Shown piece after piece: positions 17,445 to 26,067 of a stretch of DNA of 64,000 nt. Origin of the DNA: Pseudomonas fluorescens (lineage in GTDB: Bacteria; Pseudomonadota; Gammaproteobacteria; Pseudomonadales; Pseudomonadaceae); NCBI RefSeq assembly GCF_040448305.1, contig NZ_CP148752.1, forward strand, positions 2,542,001-2,606,000, given 5' to 3'. Within the stretch, counting starts at the first letter, position 1. Each line of letters begins with the position of its first letter. Under the pieces are notes generated by a model that saw only the letters and a list, made by a program, of their open reading frames with translations, had not been told where the DNA came from and searched no databases. A program made the translations under genes and the position numbers.

Positions 17445-18467
17445 ATGAACGCGATACTGGAAAACAAACCGGCAACGGCACCGGCCAAGAGTCGCCGGCG
17501 CTTTCCGACTGAACTGAGTATTTTCCTGGTGCTGATTGGCATCGGCCTGGTGTTCGAGGTATTCGGCTGGATCGTGCGCGACCAGAGCTTCCTGATGAAC
17601 TCCCAACGCCTGGTACTGATGATCCTGCAAGTGTCGATCATCGGCCTGCTGGCCATCGGCGTGACCCAGGTGATCATCACCACCGGCATTGACCTGTCCT
17701 CAGGCTCGGTGCTGGCGTTGTCGGCGATGATTGCCGCCAGCCTGGCGCAGACCTCGGATTTCGCCCGTGCGGTATTCCCGTCGCTGACTGACTTGCCGGT
17801 GTGGATTCCAGTGATTGTCGGGCTCGGCGTCGGGCTGCTGGCGGGGGCAATCAACGGCAGCATCATTGCCATTACCGGGATTCCACCGTTCATTGCCACC
17901 TTGGGCATGATGGTCTCGGCCCGTGGCCTGGCGCGTTACTACACCGAAGGCCAGCCGGTGAGCATGCTATCGGACTCCTACACGGCCATCGGTCACGGCG
18001 CGATGCCGGTGATCATTTTTCTGGTGGTGGCGGTGATCTTCCATATCGCGCTGCGCTACACCAAGTACGGTAAATACACCTACGCCATCGGCGGCAACAT
18101 GCAGGCGGCGCGTACGTCCGGGATCAACGTCAAACGCCATCTGGTCATCGTCTACAGCATCGCCGGGTTGCTGGCGGGGCTGGCGGGCGTGGTGGCTTCG
18201 GCCCGTGCCGCCACCGGCCAGGCCGGGATGGGCATGTCCTATGAACTGGATGCGATTGCCGCAGCGGTCATCGGTGGTACCAGTTTGGCGGGCGGAGTCG
18301 GGCGCATCACCGGCACGGTCATCGGTGCGCTGATCCTTGGGGTGATGGCCAGCGGATTCACTTTCGTCGGGGTCGATGCCTACATCCAGGACATCATCAA
18401 AGGCTTGATCATCGTGGTCGCGGTGGTCATCGACCAGTACCGCAACAAGCGCAAACTCAAACGCTGA
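17445..18467 (+). CDS. iatP: Inositol ABC transporter permease
   Basis: A 340-residue inner-membrane permease of the ribose/xylose (RbsC/XylH) type. About ten hydrophobic segments are visible, starting with ELSIFLVLIGIGLVFEVFGW. The family motif ITTGIDLSSGSVLALSAMIA is near residue 75, and the cytoplasmic coupling region YAIGGNMQAARTSGINVKRH is near 210. The ATG at 17445 follows AGGGTGAG. It is the last gene of the import operon, and a hairpin follows within 20 bases. Confidence 0.92.
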   Translation: MNAILENKPATAPAKSRRRFPTELSIFLVLIGIGLVFEVFGWIVRDQSFLMNSQRLVLMILQVSIIGLLAIGVTQVIITTGIDLSSGSVLALSAMIAASLAQTSDFARAVFPSLTDLPVWIPVIVGLGVGLLAGAINGSIIAITGIPPFIATLGMMVSARGLARYYTEGQPVSMLSDSYTAIGHGAMPVIIFLVVAVIFHIALRYTKYGKYTYAIGGNMQAARTSGINVKRHLVIVYSIAGLLAGLAGVVASARAATGQAGMGMSYELDAIAAAVIGGTSLAGGVGRITGTVIGALILGVMASGFTFVGVDAYIQDIIKGLIIVVAVVIDQYRNKRKLKR

Positions 18468-18477
18468 ATTTGACTGC

Positions 18478-18509
18478 AAAAACAGCGAGGGCCAGTTCTG
18501 GCTCTCGCT
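18478..18509 (-). terminator. Rho-independent terminator for the lysE-type gene
   Basis: A 12-base stem with one G-T wobble (18484-18495 with 18498-18509) is followed, on the minus strand, by TTTTT (18482-18478). It therefore ends transcripts of the minus-strand exporter gene. The stem may also protect the 3' end of the iatP message on the plus strand, where no T-run follows. Confidence 0.7.
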
Positions 18510-18547
18510 TCGCAATACCCCCTCATGGTTGTCTCGCTGAAAATGAA

Positions 18548-19165
18548 TCAGTCCGACATCTGCTCGGTGAGCAGAACGACCGCGATGATGATCATGGCCG
18601 CTCCGGAGAATCGACTGACCCACTGAGCGGCGGCTGGACGTGCCTGGAGAACGGCCTGTGAGCCAAATCCCACCAGCAGATAGATAACGCCACAACTGAC
18701 GGTGTGGACGAGCCCCAGCGCAATCATCTGCATTGGGACAGACCAGGTAGCGGTTGCGTCGGTGAATTGTGGCAATAGCGCCAGGAACAGCAGGAACACT
18801 TTCGGATTCAGCCCGCTGACGCAAAGCCCCTTGAGCGCCCAGCGCTTCCAGGAGCCCGACACCTGGATGTCGTCAGCATGGGGTGTGGAGGGACGGGCAA
18901 GCATGTTGATACCTAACCAGAACAGATAAGCCGCCCCGGCAACCGTAAGCGCCGTCAAGACAACAGGGTGGTTGGCGACCAGCGCGCCAACACCGGCGGC
19001 AACAATCACGGTTGCAATCAAATGACCGGACAAAAGCCCACCCACAGCGGGCAGGACGACCCGGCCCTTCAAACCCGCCGAAATCGCGTACGCCCAATCT
19101 GCACCGGGCGTGATGATGAACAGAATCGACACCGCCCAGAAAGCAACAAAAATACTGAAGGTCAT
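18548..19165 (-). CDS. LysE/RhtB-family amino-acid exporter
   Basis: A 205-residue inner-membrane protein of the LysE/RhtB family. About six hydrophobic segments are seen, with the family start FSIFVAFWAVSILFIITPGADWAYAIS (Pro-Gly at the end of helix 1), GGLLSGHLIATVIVAAG, and SGLNPKVFLLFLALLPQF in the middle. It exports amino acids or related small compounds, and the substrate is not predictable. An upstream in-frame start at 19192 is possible, but 19165 gives the usual N-terminus. It is divergent from an Lrp-type regulator, a common regulator/exporter arrangement, and is unrelated to the inositol genes on either side. Confidence 0.87.
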   Translation of the reverse strand: MTFSIFVAFWAVSILFIITPGADWAYAISAGLKGRVVLPAVGGLLSGHLIATVIVAAGVGALVANHPVVLTALTVAGAAYLFWLGINMLARPSTPHADDIQVSGSWKRWALKGLCVSGLNPKVFLLFLALLPQFTDATATWSVPMQMIALGLVHTVSCGVIYLLVGFGSQAVLQARPAAAQWVSRFSGAAMIIIAVVLLTEQMSD

Positions 19166-19350
19166 GGCGCCAGGCACTCCCGTTGATGACACACCGCTCT
19201 CTGCATCGTCCCGCTCCGCGAATCACAGGCCGCCTCATCTTTGGTCAAGGGAGTGCGGCGTTAATGGTGAGAGGAAGAATAATGAAATGTTGTTAGAATT
19301 AAATTTCAAAAGTAATCGTTCATGTGTGCTGGAAGGGGAGATTTTTCTAA

Positions 19351-19803
19351 ATGGACAGGATTGATCGAAAGATTCTTTCTGAGCTGCAAAAGGATGGTCG
19401 CCTTTCGGTCACAGAACTCGCTGAGCGAGTGGGACTGAGCCTTTCCCCTTGTCATCGGCGAGTACGGGCACTGGAAGAGTCAGGTGTGTTGCTCGGCTAC
19501 AGAGCACAGTTGGACCCAGGCGCACTCGGCCTGAATTTTTCAGCGATGGTGTTTGCCACGCTTCGTGAGGGCGACAGGCAAGCTGTCGAGGCTTTCGAGA
19601 CGGCGCTCGTCGAGATCCCGCAAGTGGTCGATGCCCAGAGGTTATTCGGGGAGCCGGACTACCTGCTGCACGTCATCACTCAGGATTTGCCAGCCTTCCA
19701 GCAGCTATACGATGAGAGCCTTTCGACCTTGCCCAACGTACAGCGGTTGACCTCGACCCTCGTTATGAAACGGGTCGTTCAGGATAGGCCGCTTCCTTTG
19801 TGA
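19351..19803 (+). CDS. Lrp/AsnC-family transcriptional regulator
   Basis: A 150-residue regulator. The winged helix-turn-helix is at residues 1-60 (MDRIDRKILSELQKDGRLSV, then LSPCHRRVRALEESGVLLGY). A RAM ligand-binding domain follows (about 65-145; FGEPDYLLHVITQDLPAFQQ). Such proteins sense amino acids. It is transcribed away from the LysE-type gene across a 185-base gap and most likely controls that exporter. GGGGAG lies just before the ATG. Confidence 0.88.
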   Translation: MDRIDRKILSELQKDGRLSVTELAERVGLSLSPCHRRVRALEESGVLLGYRAQLDPGALGLNFSAMVFATLREGDRQAVEAFETALVEIPQVVDAQRLFGEPDYLLHVITQDLPAFQQLYDESLSTLPNVQRLTSTLVMKRVVQDRPLPL

Positions 19804-19862
19804 TGGCGTGGCAAGGCCTGCGGTTTGGTCTTTCGATTTCGCACAACGCTGTTCGCTCAACG

Positions 19863-19898
19863 AAAAACGCCGCTGATTCCAGACCGGGACAGCGGCGT
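19863..19898 (-). terminator. Rho-independent terminator after the second binding-protein gene
   Basis: The stem ACGCCGCTG / CAGCGGCGT (19867-19875 with 19890-19898) with a 14-base loop is followed on the minus strand by TTTTT. It closes the minus-strand operon whose last gene ends at 19918. Confidence 0.75.
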
Positions 19899-19917
19899 CA
19901 ACGGTTAGTGTCGGGCG

Positions 19918-20844
19918 CTATTTGTAATGTTTCTCATAGACGGCAACCTGTTCCGGCGTGATCAGTTGGAAAGGCACCCAGACATCCGTCTCGACCGGCT
20001 CACCCTTGATCATTTTGATGGCCGCTTGCAGCGCAGTGGCCGCCTGGGCCTTGGGGTCTTGAAAGACCGAGGCCACCAGCATCCCGCGCTTGATCGCCGC
20101 GAGGCCGTCGGGCAGGCCGTCGATGCCGACAATCGCAATCTCGCCCTTGGTTTTGCCGGCCTGCTGCAGTGCCATGGCGGCGCCGATGGCCATCTCGTCA
20201 TTGTTGGCGACGATGGCATCAAAACTCGTGCCGGCCAGCAGCCAGTTGCTGGTCAGGTCCATGCCTTTATTGCGCTGCCATTCGGCGCTTTGCTGTTCGA
20301 CAATCTTGATCCCGGGATAGTCCTTGAGCACCTGTTTGACGCCTTCGGTGCGGTCGTGCGTAGAGTTTTGCGCGAGGTCGCCCATGATGATCGCGAGGGT
20401 GCCGTTGCCCCCCAGTTTTTCGGCCAGGTAGCGCATTTGCAGTTGCCCGGCCTCAATGTCGTTCGACGCTACGGTGACAACGCCTTTGGGCAAGACGCGT
20501 TCGTCCGGGTGACGGTTGACGTAGACCAGTGGCGTCTGCGCTTCGACGGCGGCGCGGGTCATGTTGGCGGTGGCAGCGGTGTCCACGGGCAAGACGATAA
20601 CCGCATCGACTTTCTGGTTGAGAAAGCCCTGGACCTGATTGAGCTGGCGAACCACATCGCCTTGGGCGTCCTCGAACTGGATCTGGACGTTGTCCTTTTT
20701 GGCGGCTTCCTCCAGGCCGCTGCGCACATAGGTCATGAAGTTGTCGTCGACCCTGGCAATGCTGACACCGATGCGATAGCTGGCGGCGGCCCATTGGCTG
20801 AAGACGAGTAGCAGCGTGGCAAAAAGTAGTGTGCAGCGACGCAT
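19918..20844 (-). CDS. Orphan sugar/inositol periplasmic binding protein
   Basis: A 308-residue ribose-type binding protein with a clear signal peptide (residues 1-21, ending SQWAAA; mature start SYRIGVSIARVDDNFMTYVR). It is a paralogue of the protein at 14826, sharing the order VIVLPVDTAATANMTRAAVE, PLVYVNRHPDE, VTVASNDIEAGQLQMRYLAE and IVANNDEMAIGAAMALQQAG. No ATPase or permease gene accompanies it, so it may load the IatA/IatP importer or another one elsewhere. It is the last gene of a minus-strand set with a TIM-barrel protein and a dehydrogenase. By arrangement it recalls rhizobial MocB, a rhizopine-binding protein. The ATG at 20844 gives the proper signal peptide. Confidence 0.87.
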   Translation of the reverse strand: MRRCTLLFATLLLVFSQWAAASYRIGVSIARVDDNFMTYVRSGLEEAAKKDNVQIQFEDAQGDVVRQLNQVQGFLNQKVDAVIVLPVDTAATANMTRAAVEAQTPLVYVNRHPDERVLPKGVVTVASNDIEAGQLQMRYLAEKLGGNGTLAIIMGDLAQNSTHDRTEGVKQVLKDYPGIKIVEQQSAEWQRNKGMDLTSNWLLAGTSFDAIVANNDEMAIGAAMALQQAGKTKGEIAIVGIDGLPDGLAAIKRGMLVASVFQDPKAQAATALQAAIKMIKGEPVETDVWVPFQLITPEQVAVYEKHYK

Positions 20845-20857
20845 GATGGTTTTCCTT

Positions 20858-20865
20858 TTGTTGTT
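20858..20865 (-). promoter_or_regulatory. Crc/Hfq-type CA motif before the orphan binding protein
   Basis: On the minus strand AACAACAA is followed at once by AAGGA and then the ATG at 20844, so it overlaps the ribosome site. Confidence 0.5.
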
Positions 20866-20945
20866 ATAAGTCGACATTCATCAAGATCAGGGGGGCAGGG
20901 TTGCTGGCGCGCGTGGAATCTACATCCGGGCGCGCCGCAGGCTCC

Positions 20946-21734
20946 TCAATCCAGTGTGAACGCTTGCCGGAAACGTTCGAGTGCCGCTTCGCTGTCGCCG
21001 CTGGCCCAGCCCTCAAGCCCGACGACACCGGTGTATCCCATACCGAACAAGGCTTTGGCAATGGCCGGGTAATGGATTTCGCCGGTGCCCGGTTCCATGC
21101 GCCCAGGGACGTCAGCGACCTGGATTTCACCGATGGCGCTGCCAGCACGCTGGATCAGTTCGATCAGGTTCCCTTCGCCAATCTGCGCATGGTAAAGGTC
21201 CAGGTTCATCTTCAGGTGAGGGCTGCCCACGGCCTCGATCAGCGCCAGGGTATCGTCGGCGCGAGCGAACGGCGTGCCGGGGTGGTCCACTTCGGTATTG
21301 AGGTTCTCCAGCAGGAACACCCGGCCGGCGTCTTCGCCCAGGCGAGCGATTTTCTCCAGGGTCTTGCAGGCGCTCAACCACATGCGTCCGGTGGTGTGAG
21401 CCACGGGTTTGACTGGCAAACCTTGATCGCCCAGACCCGTGCCATGCAAGTTGAGGCTCGGGCAATTCAATTGGGCGGCAACGGCCAGCGATTCCCGTGC
21501 GCTGTCGAGCAGGTGCCGGATATCCTCGGGGTCGGTCAAATTGCCCGAGATGTAGCCGGTCATGGAGGTGAAGTCAGCGCCGGTGGCGACCAGGGCCGGA
21601 ATGTCTTTGGTCGTCCAGCTCCAGATTTCGGCGCTGAAGCCCAGTGCATGAATGCGTTTGACCCGTTCGGTGAACGGCAGGTCGAGGAACACCATTTCGG
21701 CGCTGATCGCCAGTTTGAACGGAGTGAAGCTCAT
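20946..21734 (-). CDS. Xylose-isomerase-like TIM-barrel protein (Hyi-like)
   Basis: A 262-residue TIM-barrel isomerase/epimerase of the AP-endonuclease-2 superfamily. Metal-ligand blocks follow the usual order: VFLLENLNTEVDHPG (Glu), LKMNLDLYHAQIGEGN (Asp, His), GEIQVADVPGRMEPGTGEIHY and GLEGWASGD (last Glu). The pattern is close to hydroxypyruvate isomerase relatives, but the neighbours suggest a keto-inositol or ring-opened substrate. Its start overlaps the stop of the dehydrogenase at 21731 by 4 bases, so the two are translated together. Confidence 0.8.
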   Translation of the reverse strand: MSFTPFKLAISAEMVFLDLPFTERVKRIHALGFSAEIWSWTTKDIPALVATGADFTSMTGYISGNLTDPEDIRHLLDSARESLAVAAQLNCPSLNLHGTGLGDQGLPVKPVAHTTGRMWLSACKTLEKIARLGEDAGRVFLLENLNTEVDHPGTPFARADDTLALIEAVGSPHLKMNLDLYHAQIGEGNLIELIQRAGSAIGEIQVADVPGRMEPGTGEIHYPAIAKALFGMGYTGVVGLEGWASGDSEAALERFRQAFTLD

Positions 21735-22753
21735 GGACGGCCTCCTTGCACACGCACCACTTTGCCCTGCTGGAAGGACTCGATACAGGCGCGGGCAATG
21801 GCCAGTGCGGCCTTCGCATCTTCGCCGCTCGCCAGTGGTTTCTCGCCGCTGCGCAGGCAGTCGACAAAGTGGTTGAGCTCTGCCACATAGGCATCACGCA
21901 ACAGGTCGGTGTCCAAACGCTGGGTGTCGGCCTGGATGCCATTGGCCAGGTAGCGAACCAGGTCAGAGTCATTGATGCTGCCCATGCTCAGCATGCCGGC
22001 GCTGCCGAACACTTCGCCCCGAACGTCGTAGCCATACACCGCCTGGAAATTCGCCTCGGCGGTGGCGATGGCGCCGTTGTCGAAACGGATCGTGACTACG
22101 GCGGTGTCGAGCAAACCCTTGTCCTTGAAGTCCGGAGCGATCAGGGCATCGGCCATGACAAACACCTCAACCGCTTCGGCGCCGGGATTGAGGTAGCGCA
22201 GGGTATCGAAGTCATGGATCAGGGTTTCGAGGAAAATCACCCACTGCGGCGAGGCGGCGGGATTGTTCAGGGCCGGATCGCGTGTCAGCGAGCGCAGCAG
22301 TTGCGGCGTACCGATACGTCCGGCGACCACGTCCAGGTGAGCCGTCCGGAAGCTTTTGGCAAAGCGGCGGTTGAAGCCGACCTGCAGCGTCACTCGCGCA
22401 TCGGCAGCCGCAGCGATGGCGCGGTCGGCTTCGTCCAGGGTAATGGCCATGGGTTTTTCACAAAACACCCCTTTGCCGGCCCGTGCCGCACTAATCACCA
22501 ATTCGGCATGGCTGCGGGCCGGGGCGGCGATCAACACGCCGTCGATTTCCGGGTCATCGAGCAATTGTTGTGGATCGGTGTAGACCCGCTGTACACCCAA
22601 CTCTGCGGCGAGGCGCGCGGCCTGGCCGGGTGTCGGGTCGGCGATGGCGGCCAGGCAGGCACCGGGAATGTGCCGGGCCGCGGTCTGACCGTGGAAGCTG
22701 CCCATGCGGCCGGCGCCGATGAGACCCAGGCGGATGACTTTGGATGCACTCAT
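21731..22753 (-). CDS. Second inositol-dehydrogenase-type Gfo/Idh/MocA oxidoreductase
   Basis: A 340-residue oxidoreductase with Rossmann motif GLIGAGRMGSFHGQTAARH (residues 9-27), CEKPMAITLDEADRAI, VGFNRRFAKSFRTAHLDVVA and the active-site block IFLETLIHDFDTLRYLNPGAEAVEV. This pattern is IolG/IdhA-like. It is the first gene of a minus-strand operon with a TIM-barrel protein and a binding protein. A CA motif (22768-22778) lies in its leader and a sigma-54 promoter match about 70 bases upstream. It probably oxidises an inositol isomer or derivative, perhaps in the role of rhizobial MocA. The substrate is unknown. Confidence 0.86.
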   Translation of the reverse strand: MSASKVIRLGLIGAGRMGSFHGQTAARHIPGACLAAIADPTPGQAARLAAELGVQRVYTDPQQLLDDPEIDGVLIAAPARSHAELVISAARAGKGVFCEKPMAITLDEADRAIAAAADARVTLQVGFNRRFAKSFRTAHLDVVAGRIGTPQLLRSLTRDPALNNPAASPQWVIFLETLIHDFDTLRYLNPGAEAVEVFVMADALIAPDFKDKGLLDTAVVTIRFDNGAIATAEANFQAVYGYDVRGEVFGSAGMLSMGSINDSDLVRYLANGIQADTQRLDTDLLRDAYVAELNHFVDCLRSGEKPLASGEDAKAALAIARACIESFQQGKVVRVQGGRP

Positions 22754-22767
22754 GAAATGACTCCCTT

Positions 22768-22778
22768 TTATTGTTGTT
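22768..22778 (-). promoter_or_regulatory. Overlapping CA motifs before the second dehydrogenase
   Basis: On the minus strand AACAACAATAA runs into AAGGGAG, the ribosome site of the gene starting at 22753. It contains AACAACAA and AACAATAA. Confidence 0.5.
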
Positions 22779-22822
22779 CAACGACTCGACAGCAGGAATG
22801 TCCTCGCTGGTACAAAGCAGGG

Positions 22823-22839
22823 AGCAAGCGCCATGCCAA
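22823..22839 (-). promoter_or_regulatory. Sigma-54 promoter for the second inositol operon
   Basis: On the minus strand TTGGCATGGCGCTTGCT matches the -24/-12 consensus TGGCACG-N4-TTGC at all but one base, with GG and GC at the required spacing. It lies about 70 bases upstream of the dehydrogenase start at 22753 and points towards it. A sigma-54 activator is encoded divergently about 110 bases away. Confidence 0.75.
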
Positions 22840-22902
22840 TTTTTAAGTGATTGATATTTAATGGTTTAATAATAGTTGTTTGAATTAAGTGTTCATTCAG
22901 AT

Positions 22903-22924
22903 GACATGTCTATACTGACATGTC
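22903..22924. promoter_or_regulatory. Paired palindromes, likely activator-binding sites
   Basis: Two copies of the self-complementary GACATGTC (22903-22910 and 22917-22924) lie 14 bases apart centre to centre, each preceded by T. They are upstream of the sigma-54 promoter and just before the activator gene. This is the usual position of an upstream activating sequence and of an autoregulatory site. Confidence 0.55.
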
Positions 22925-22949
22925 GAAAATATGAACATAGGGACGCAGA

Positions 22950-24968
22950 GTGAATCCACAGCCGATGGCCTTCAGCGCGCAAGACCTCGATTACATCGCC
23001 GCAATCGGACCGGCGTCGTTGAACGAAGGACCGATCGCAGAGCTGGAACAGGCCTGGCTGGCGTGTCTGAGGGGGAGTGTCGATCGACCTGCCGGGGTCA
23101 GGCAGGTGATTTGGGACTCCTGGTTGCGCAGCGTCAGTGCTGGCCTCAACCCTGAGGATGGTGTGTACCGGTTTGTCGCCCCCGCCGACCTGGCCGCGAC
23201 GCTGGCAGCCAATCGCGCGTTGATCGCAGCGGCAGCGGAGGTCATGCGCGGATTGCTGGCGTACAACCCCAGAGGTCATATCAATCTGACCGATGCCCAA
23301 GGAACGATGCTGTATTCCTGCGGCCTCGATCTCACGCCGGTGGGCAGCCAACTGCTGGAGTCGGTGCAGGGCACCAACTGCACGGGGCTGGCGCTTGCCG
23401 AAGACCGATTGGTGTATGTGCTGGCCGAGGAAAACTTCGGGGTCGACCTGCGTCGGCGGCGCATGCATTGTGCCGCCGCGCCGATCCGGGATGCCCAGGG
23501 CCGGACACTGGCCATGCTGACCCTGACCGCAGAGCCCGGCTGGTTTCATTTCCATACTCTGGGCACCGTCCAGGCCGCAGCCGAAGCGGTTTCGCGGCAG
23601 ATGGCGCTACAGGCCTTGCTGGAAGAACAACAAGCCGTGCTTGAAGTGCTGAACGAGGGACTGGTGGTGCTGGATGAGCGCGGCTGCATCAAGGCGCTCA
23701 ACCGTTATGCCCGGCAATTGTTTCGCGTGGGCCTGGATTTGCTGGGCAGTCCGTTCCAGCGTCTGGGCCGCAGCGAACTGACCAATGAGGTTCTGCTGCG
23801 CGGCGGGGAAGGGCAGCAGTCTGAAGGGATAAGAGATCTGGATTGCACCTTTGAATTGCATGATCGCAGCCAGCTGGCGTGCCTGGTGTCCGTGTGCTCA
23901 CTGGAGCAAGGCGGGCGCATCGTTTCGCTACGGGAGAACCGACGCATCCGGGAAATTACCCGGCGGATCATCGGTACTCAGGCCAGCTACACCTTCGAAA
24001 CCATTCAGGGCAGCTCGCGAGCCATTCAGGACGCGTTGCACTTGGGACGGATCGCCAGTCGCAGTGACTCGACCACATTGATCCTGGGCGAAAGCGGCAC
24101 CGGCAAGGAGTTGTTCGCCCAGGCGATTCATAATGGCAGTGACCGCTGCAGTGGTCCGTTTGTGGCGGTCAATTGCGGGGCCATTCCGCGAGATTTGGTG
24201 CAGAGCGAACTGTTCGGGCATGTCGAGGGCGCCTTCACCGGATCGGCCCGTGGCGGTTCGGCCGGTAAGTTCGAATTGGCCGATGGGGGGACGATCTTCC
24301 TCGACGAAATCGGTGACATGTCTTTTGATGCCCAGGTCAGCCTGCTGCGGGTCTTGCAAGAAGGCGAGGTGACGCGGGTGGGCGCAAAGAAATCCCGGCA
24401 GGTGAATGTCCGCATCATCGCCGCCACCCACCGCAACTTGAGTCAGGCAGTGGCCGATGGTGCGTTCCGTGAGGATCTTTACTACCGGCTCAACGTACTG
24501 AATCTGACGGTTCCACCCCTGAGGATGCGCCGCGAGGATGTGCCCTTGCTGGCGCAACATTTTCTTGGTCGTTGCGCACGCTCGCTGCGCAAATCGGTGC
24601 AGGGCATCTCGCCGCAGGCGCTGGATATTCTTTGCGCCTACCACTGGCCAGGCAATGTTCGCGAGCTGGAAAACACCATTGAGCGGGCGACCAATCTGGC
24701 AGTGACCGAACTGATTCAACCCGAAGACCTACCGCTCGAAATCAAGCAAAGACTGCGGCCTTCGGCGCCGGGAAACGTGCCTGAGCCTCGGGCGGCCATG
24801 GACCTCGGCACCCATGAAATGAACGCGATCATCACGGCCCTCAGGGATACCCGCGGCAACATCCGCCTGGCCGCCAAACAGCTGAACGTTTCCCGTGGCG
24901 GGCTGTACAACAAGATGAACCGGTTTGGGTTGAGTGCCGATGCTTTTCGTGCGGAACCCGAGCGCTGA
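22950..24968 (+). CDS. Sigma-54-dependent enhancer-binding activator (AcoR-like)
   Basis: A 672-residue activator. Residues 1-210 form a GAF-like sensory region of the AcoR/DhaR type (VIWDSWLRSVSAGLNPEDGV; LYSCGLDLTPVGSQLLESVQ). A PAS-like linker follows (about 220-330; EVLNEGLVVLDERGCIKALN). The AAA+ domain (about 355-590) has Walker A GESGTGKE (380-387), the sigma-54 contact loop GAFTGS (427-432) and Walker B GTIFLDEIGD. The Fis-type HTH is at the end (GNIRLAAKQLNVSRGGLYNKM). The GTG start at 22950 has AGGGA 6 bases upstream, and an ATG at 22965 is the alternative. It very probably activates the divergent operon at 22753. The loop reads GAFTGS rather than the commoner GAFTGA. Confidence 0.92.
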   Translation: MNPQPMAFSAQDLDYIAAIGPASLNEGPIAELEQAWLACLRGSVDRPAGVRQVIWDSWLRSVSAGLNPEDGVYRFVAPADLAATLAANRALIAAAAEVMRGLLAYNPRGHINLTDAQGTMLYSCGLDLTPVGSQLLESVQGTNCTGLALAEDRLVYVLAEENFGVDLRRRRMHCAAAPIRDAQGRTLAMLTLTAEPGWFHFHTLGTVQAAAEAVSRQMALQALLEEQQAVLEVLNEGLVVLDERGCIKALNRYARQLFRVGLDLLGSPFQRLGRSELTNEVLLRGGEGQQSEGIRDLDCTFELHDRSQLACLVSVCSLEQGGRIVSLRENRRIREITRRIIGTQASYTFETIQGSSRAIQDALHLGRIASRSDSTTLILGESGTGKELFAQAIHNGSDRCSGPFVAVNCGAIPRDLVQSELFGHVEGAFTGSARGGSAGKFELADGGTIFLDEIGDMSFDAQVSLLRVLQEGEVTRVGAKKSRQVNVRIIAATHRNLSQAVADGAFREDLYYRLNVLNLTVPPLRMRREDVPLLAQHFLGRCARSLRKSVQGISPQALDILCAYHWPGNVRELENTIERATNLAVTELIQPEDLPLEIKQRLRPSAPGNVPEPRAAMDLGTHEMNAIITALRDTRGNIRLAAKQLNVSRGGLYNKMNRFGLSADAFRAEPER

Positions 24969-24999
24969 GGGGTTAACCAAAAATGCCCTCGCCACAGGT

Positions 25000-26049
25000 T
25001 CAGCCTCGAGCGTTCTCGCAAGTCATGATCTGCAATGGAATATGAATTCGATGCCGGACAGGATCGAAGTCCGGTGTGGTTTGCAGTTCGATCAGCAAGT
25101 CGACCAGCGCAGCCGCCAGCAATCGCGGCTGGGAGTCGATGACCAGGCTGATCAATCCCTGGGCCAGGGCTTGGCGCGACAGCTCGGTCGATTCCTGAAG
25201 AATGCTGCACAGCGACGGCTGTTTTGGTAGCTGCGACAGGGCACTGATGATGCCGTCGCCGCCACCGCCGACCACGCACAAACCCCGCAAGTCGTCATGT
25301 CGCGCCAGCAGTTCCAGAGTGGCCTCTTCGGTGACGTCACAGTTATCCAGGTTGATCACCGCTTCGAGTAGCTGCAACCCCGGTGCGTGCTCCGTCAGAT
25401 AACTGCGCAACCCCTCCACCCGCGCCTGATGGCCGAGAAAACGGTGGCCGCCCAGCAGCACCCCGACGCTGCCTTTGTGGGCACCGCAGGTATGAGCCAG
25501 AAGCCAGCCCATGGTGCGTCCGACTACATGATTATCCTGACCGACGTAAGGCTCATTTGCCGCCTCGTGGATGTCGGACAGCAGTGCGATCACTGGCACG
25601 CCCGCGGCCCTGATCTGAGCGATGGCGGCATTGATCAGTGGGTGAGCGAAGCTGACCACCGCCAGGCCATCGCACTGCACTGCCAGTTGTTCGATCTGGG
25701 CAATGATGGCGCTGGGTGAGCGATCGAAGACGTACTCGAACTGGCAGCTGATGTTGGCGCCGGCCTGACGTTGTGCCGCCTCGGTGATGGCGGCGGCAAC
25801 GTTGGCATAGAACGCCTGGGCGGTGCCGAGCAACAGGATGCCGAAACGATAGCTGGGGCGCCGTTCGCGGATCCGCTGGCCGATCAGCCTGGCCGCGAAA
25901 TAACCCACCGCCTCGGCGGCCTGGAACACCTGCTCGGCGGTAGCCGGGTTCACCGGAGCCCTGGCATTGAGCACCCGGTCCACGGTGGCGACACTCAAAC
26001 CGGCACGCTCGGCGACAGTGGCGATGGTTGGGCGTTTAGTGTTGTTCAT
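25000..26049 (-). CDS. LacI-family transcriptional regulator
   Basis: A 349-residue regulator. The HTH is at the N-terminus (RPTIATVAERAGLSVATVDR, with the hinge helix VNPATAEQVFQAAEAVGYFA). A periplasmic-binding-protein-like effector domain follows (FGILLLGTAQAFYANVAAAI; VGRTMGWLLAHTCGAHKGSV; CVVGGGGDGIISALSQL). The ATG at 26049 gives the standard start MNNTKRPTIATVAERAG. It is divergent from the oxygenase operon at 26231, with inverted CTATCAA repeats between them, so it probably represses that operon and itself. The effector may be the sugar-like substrate. Confidence 0.9.
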   Translation of the reverse strand: MNNTKRPTIATVAERAGLSVATVDRVLNARAPVNPATAEQVFQAAEAVGYFAARLIGQRIRERRPSYRFGILLLGTAQAFYANVAAAITEAAQRQAGANISCQFEYVFDRSPSAIIAQIEQLAVQCDGLAVVSFAHPLINAAIAQIRAAGVPVIALLSDIHEAANEPYVGQDNHVVGRTMGWLLAHTCGAHKGSVGVLLGGHRFLGHQARVEGLRSYLTEHAPGLQLLEAVINLDNCDVTEEATLELLARHDDLRGLCVVGGGGDGIISALSQLPKQPSLCSILQESTELSRQALAQGLISLVIDSQPRLLAAALVDLLIELQTTPDFDPVRHRIHIPLQIMTCENARG

Positions 26050-26067
26050 GGCGAGCCCCCGGGCGCT

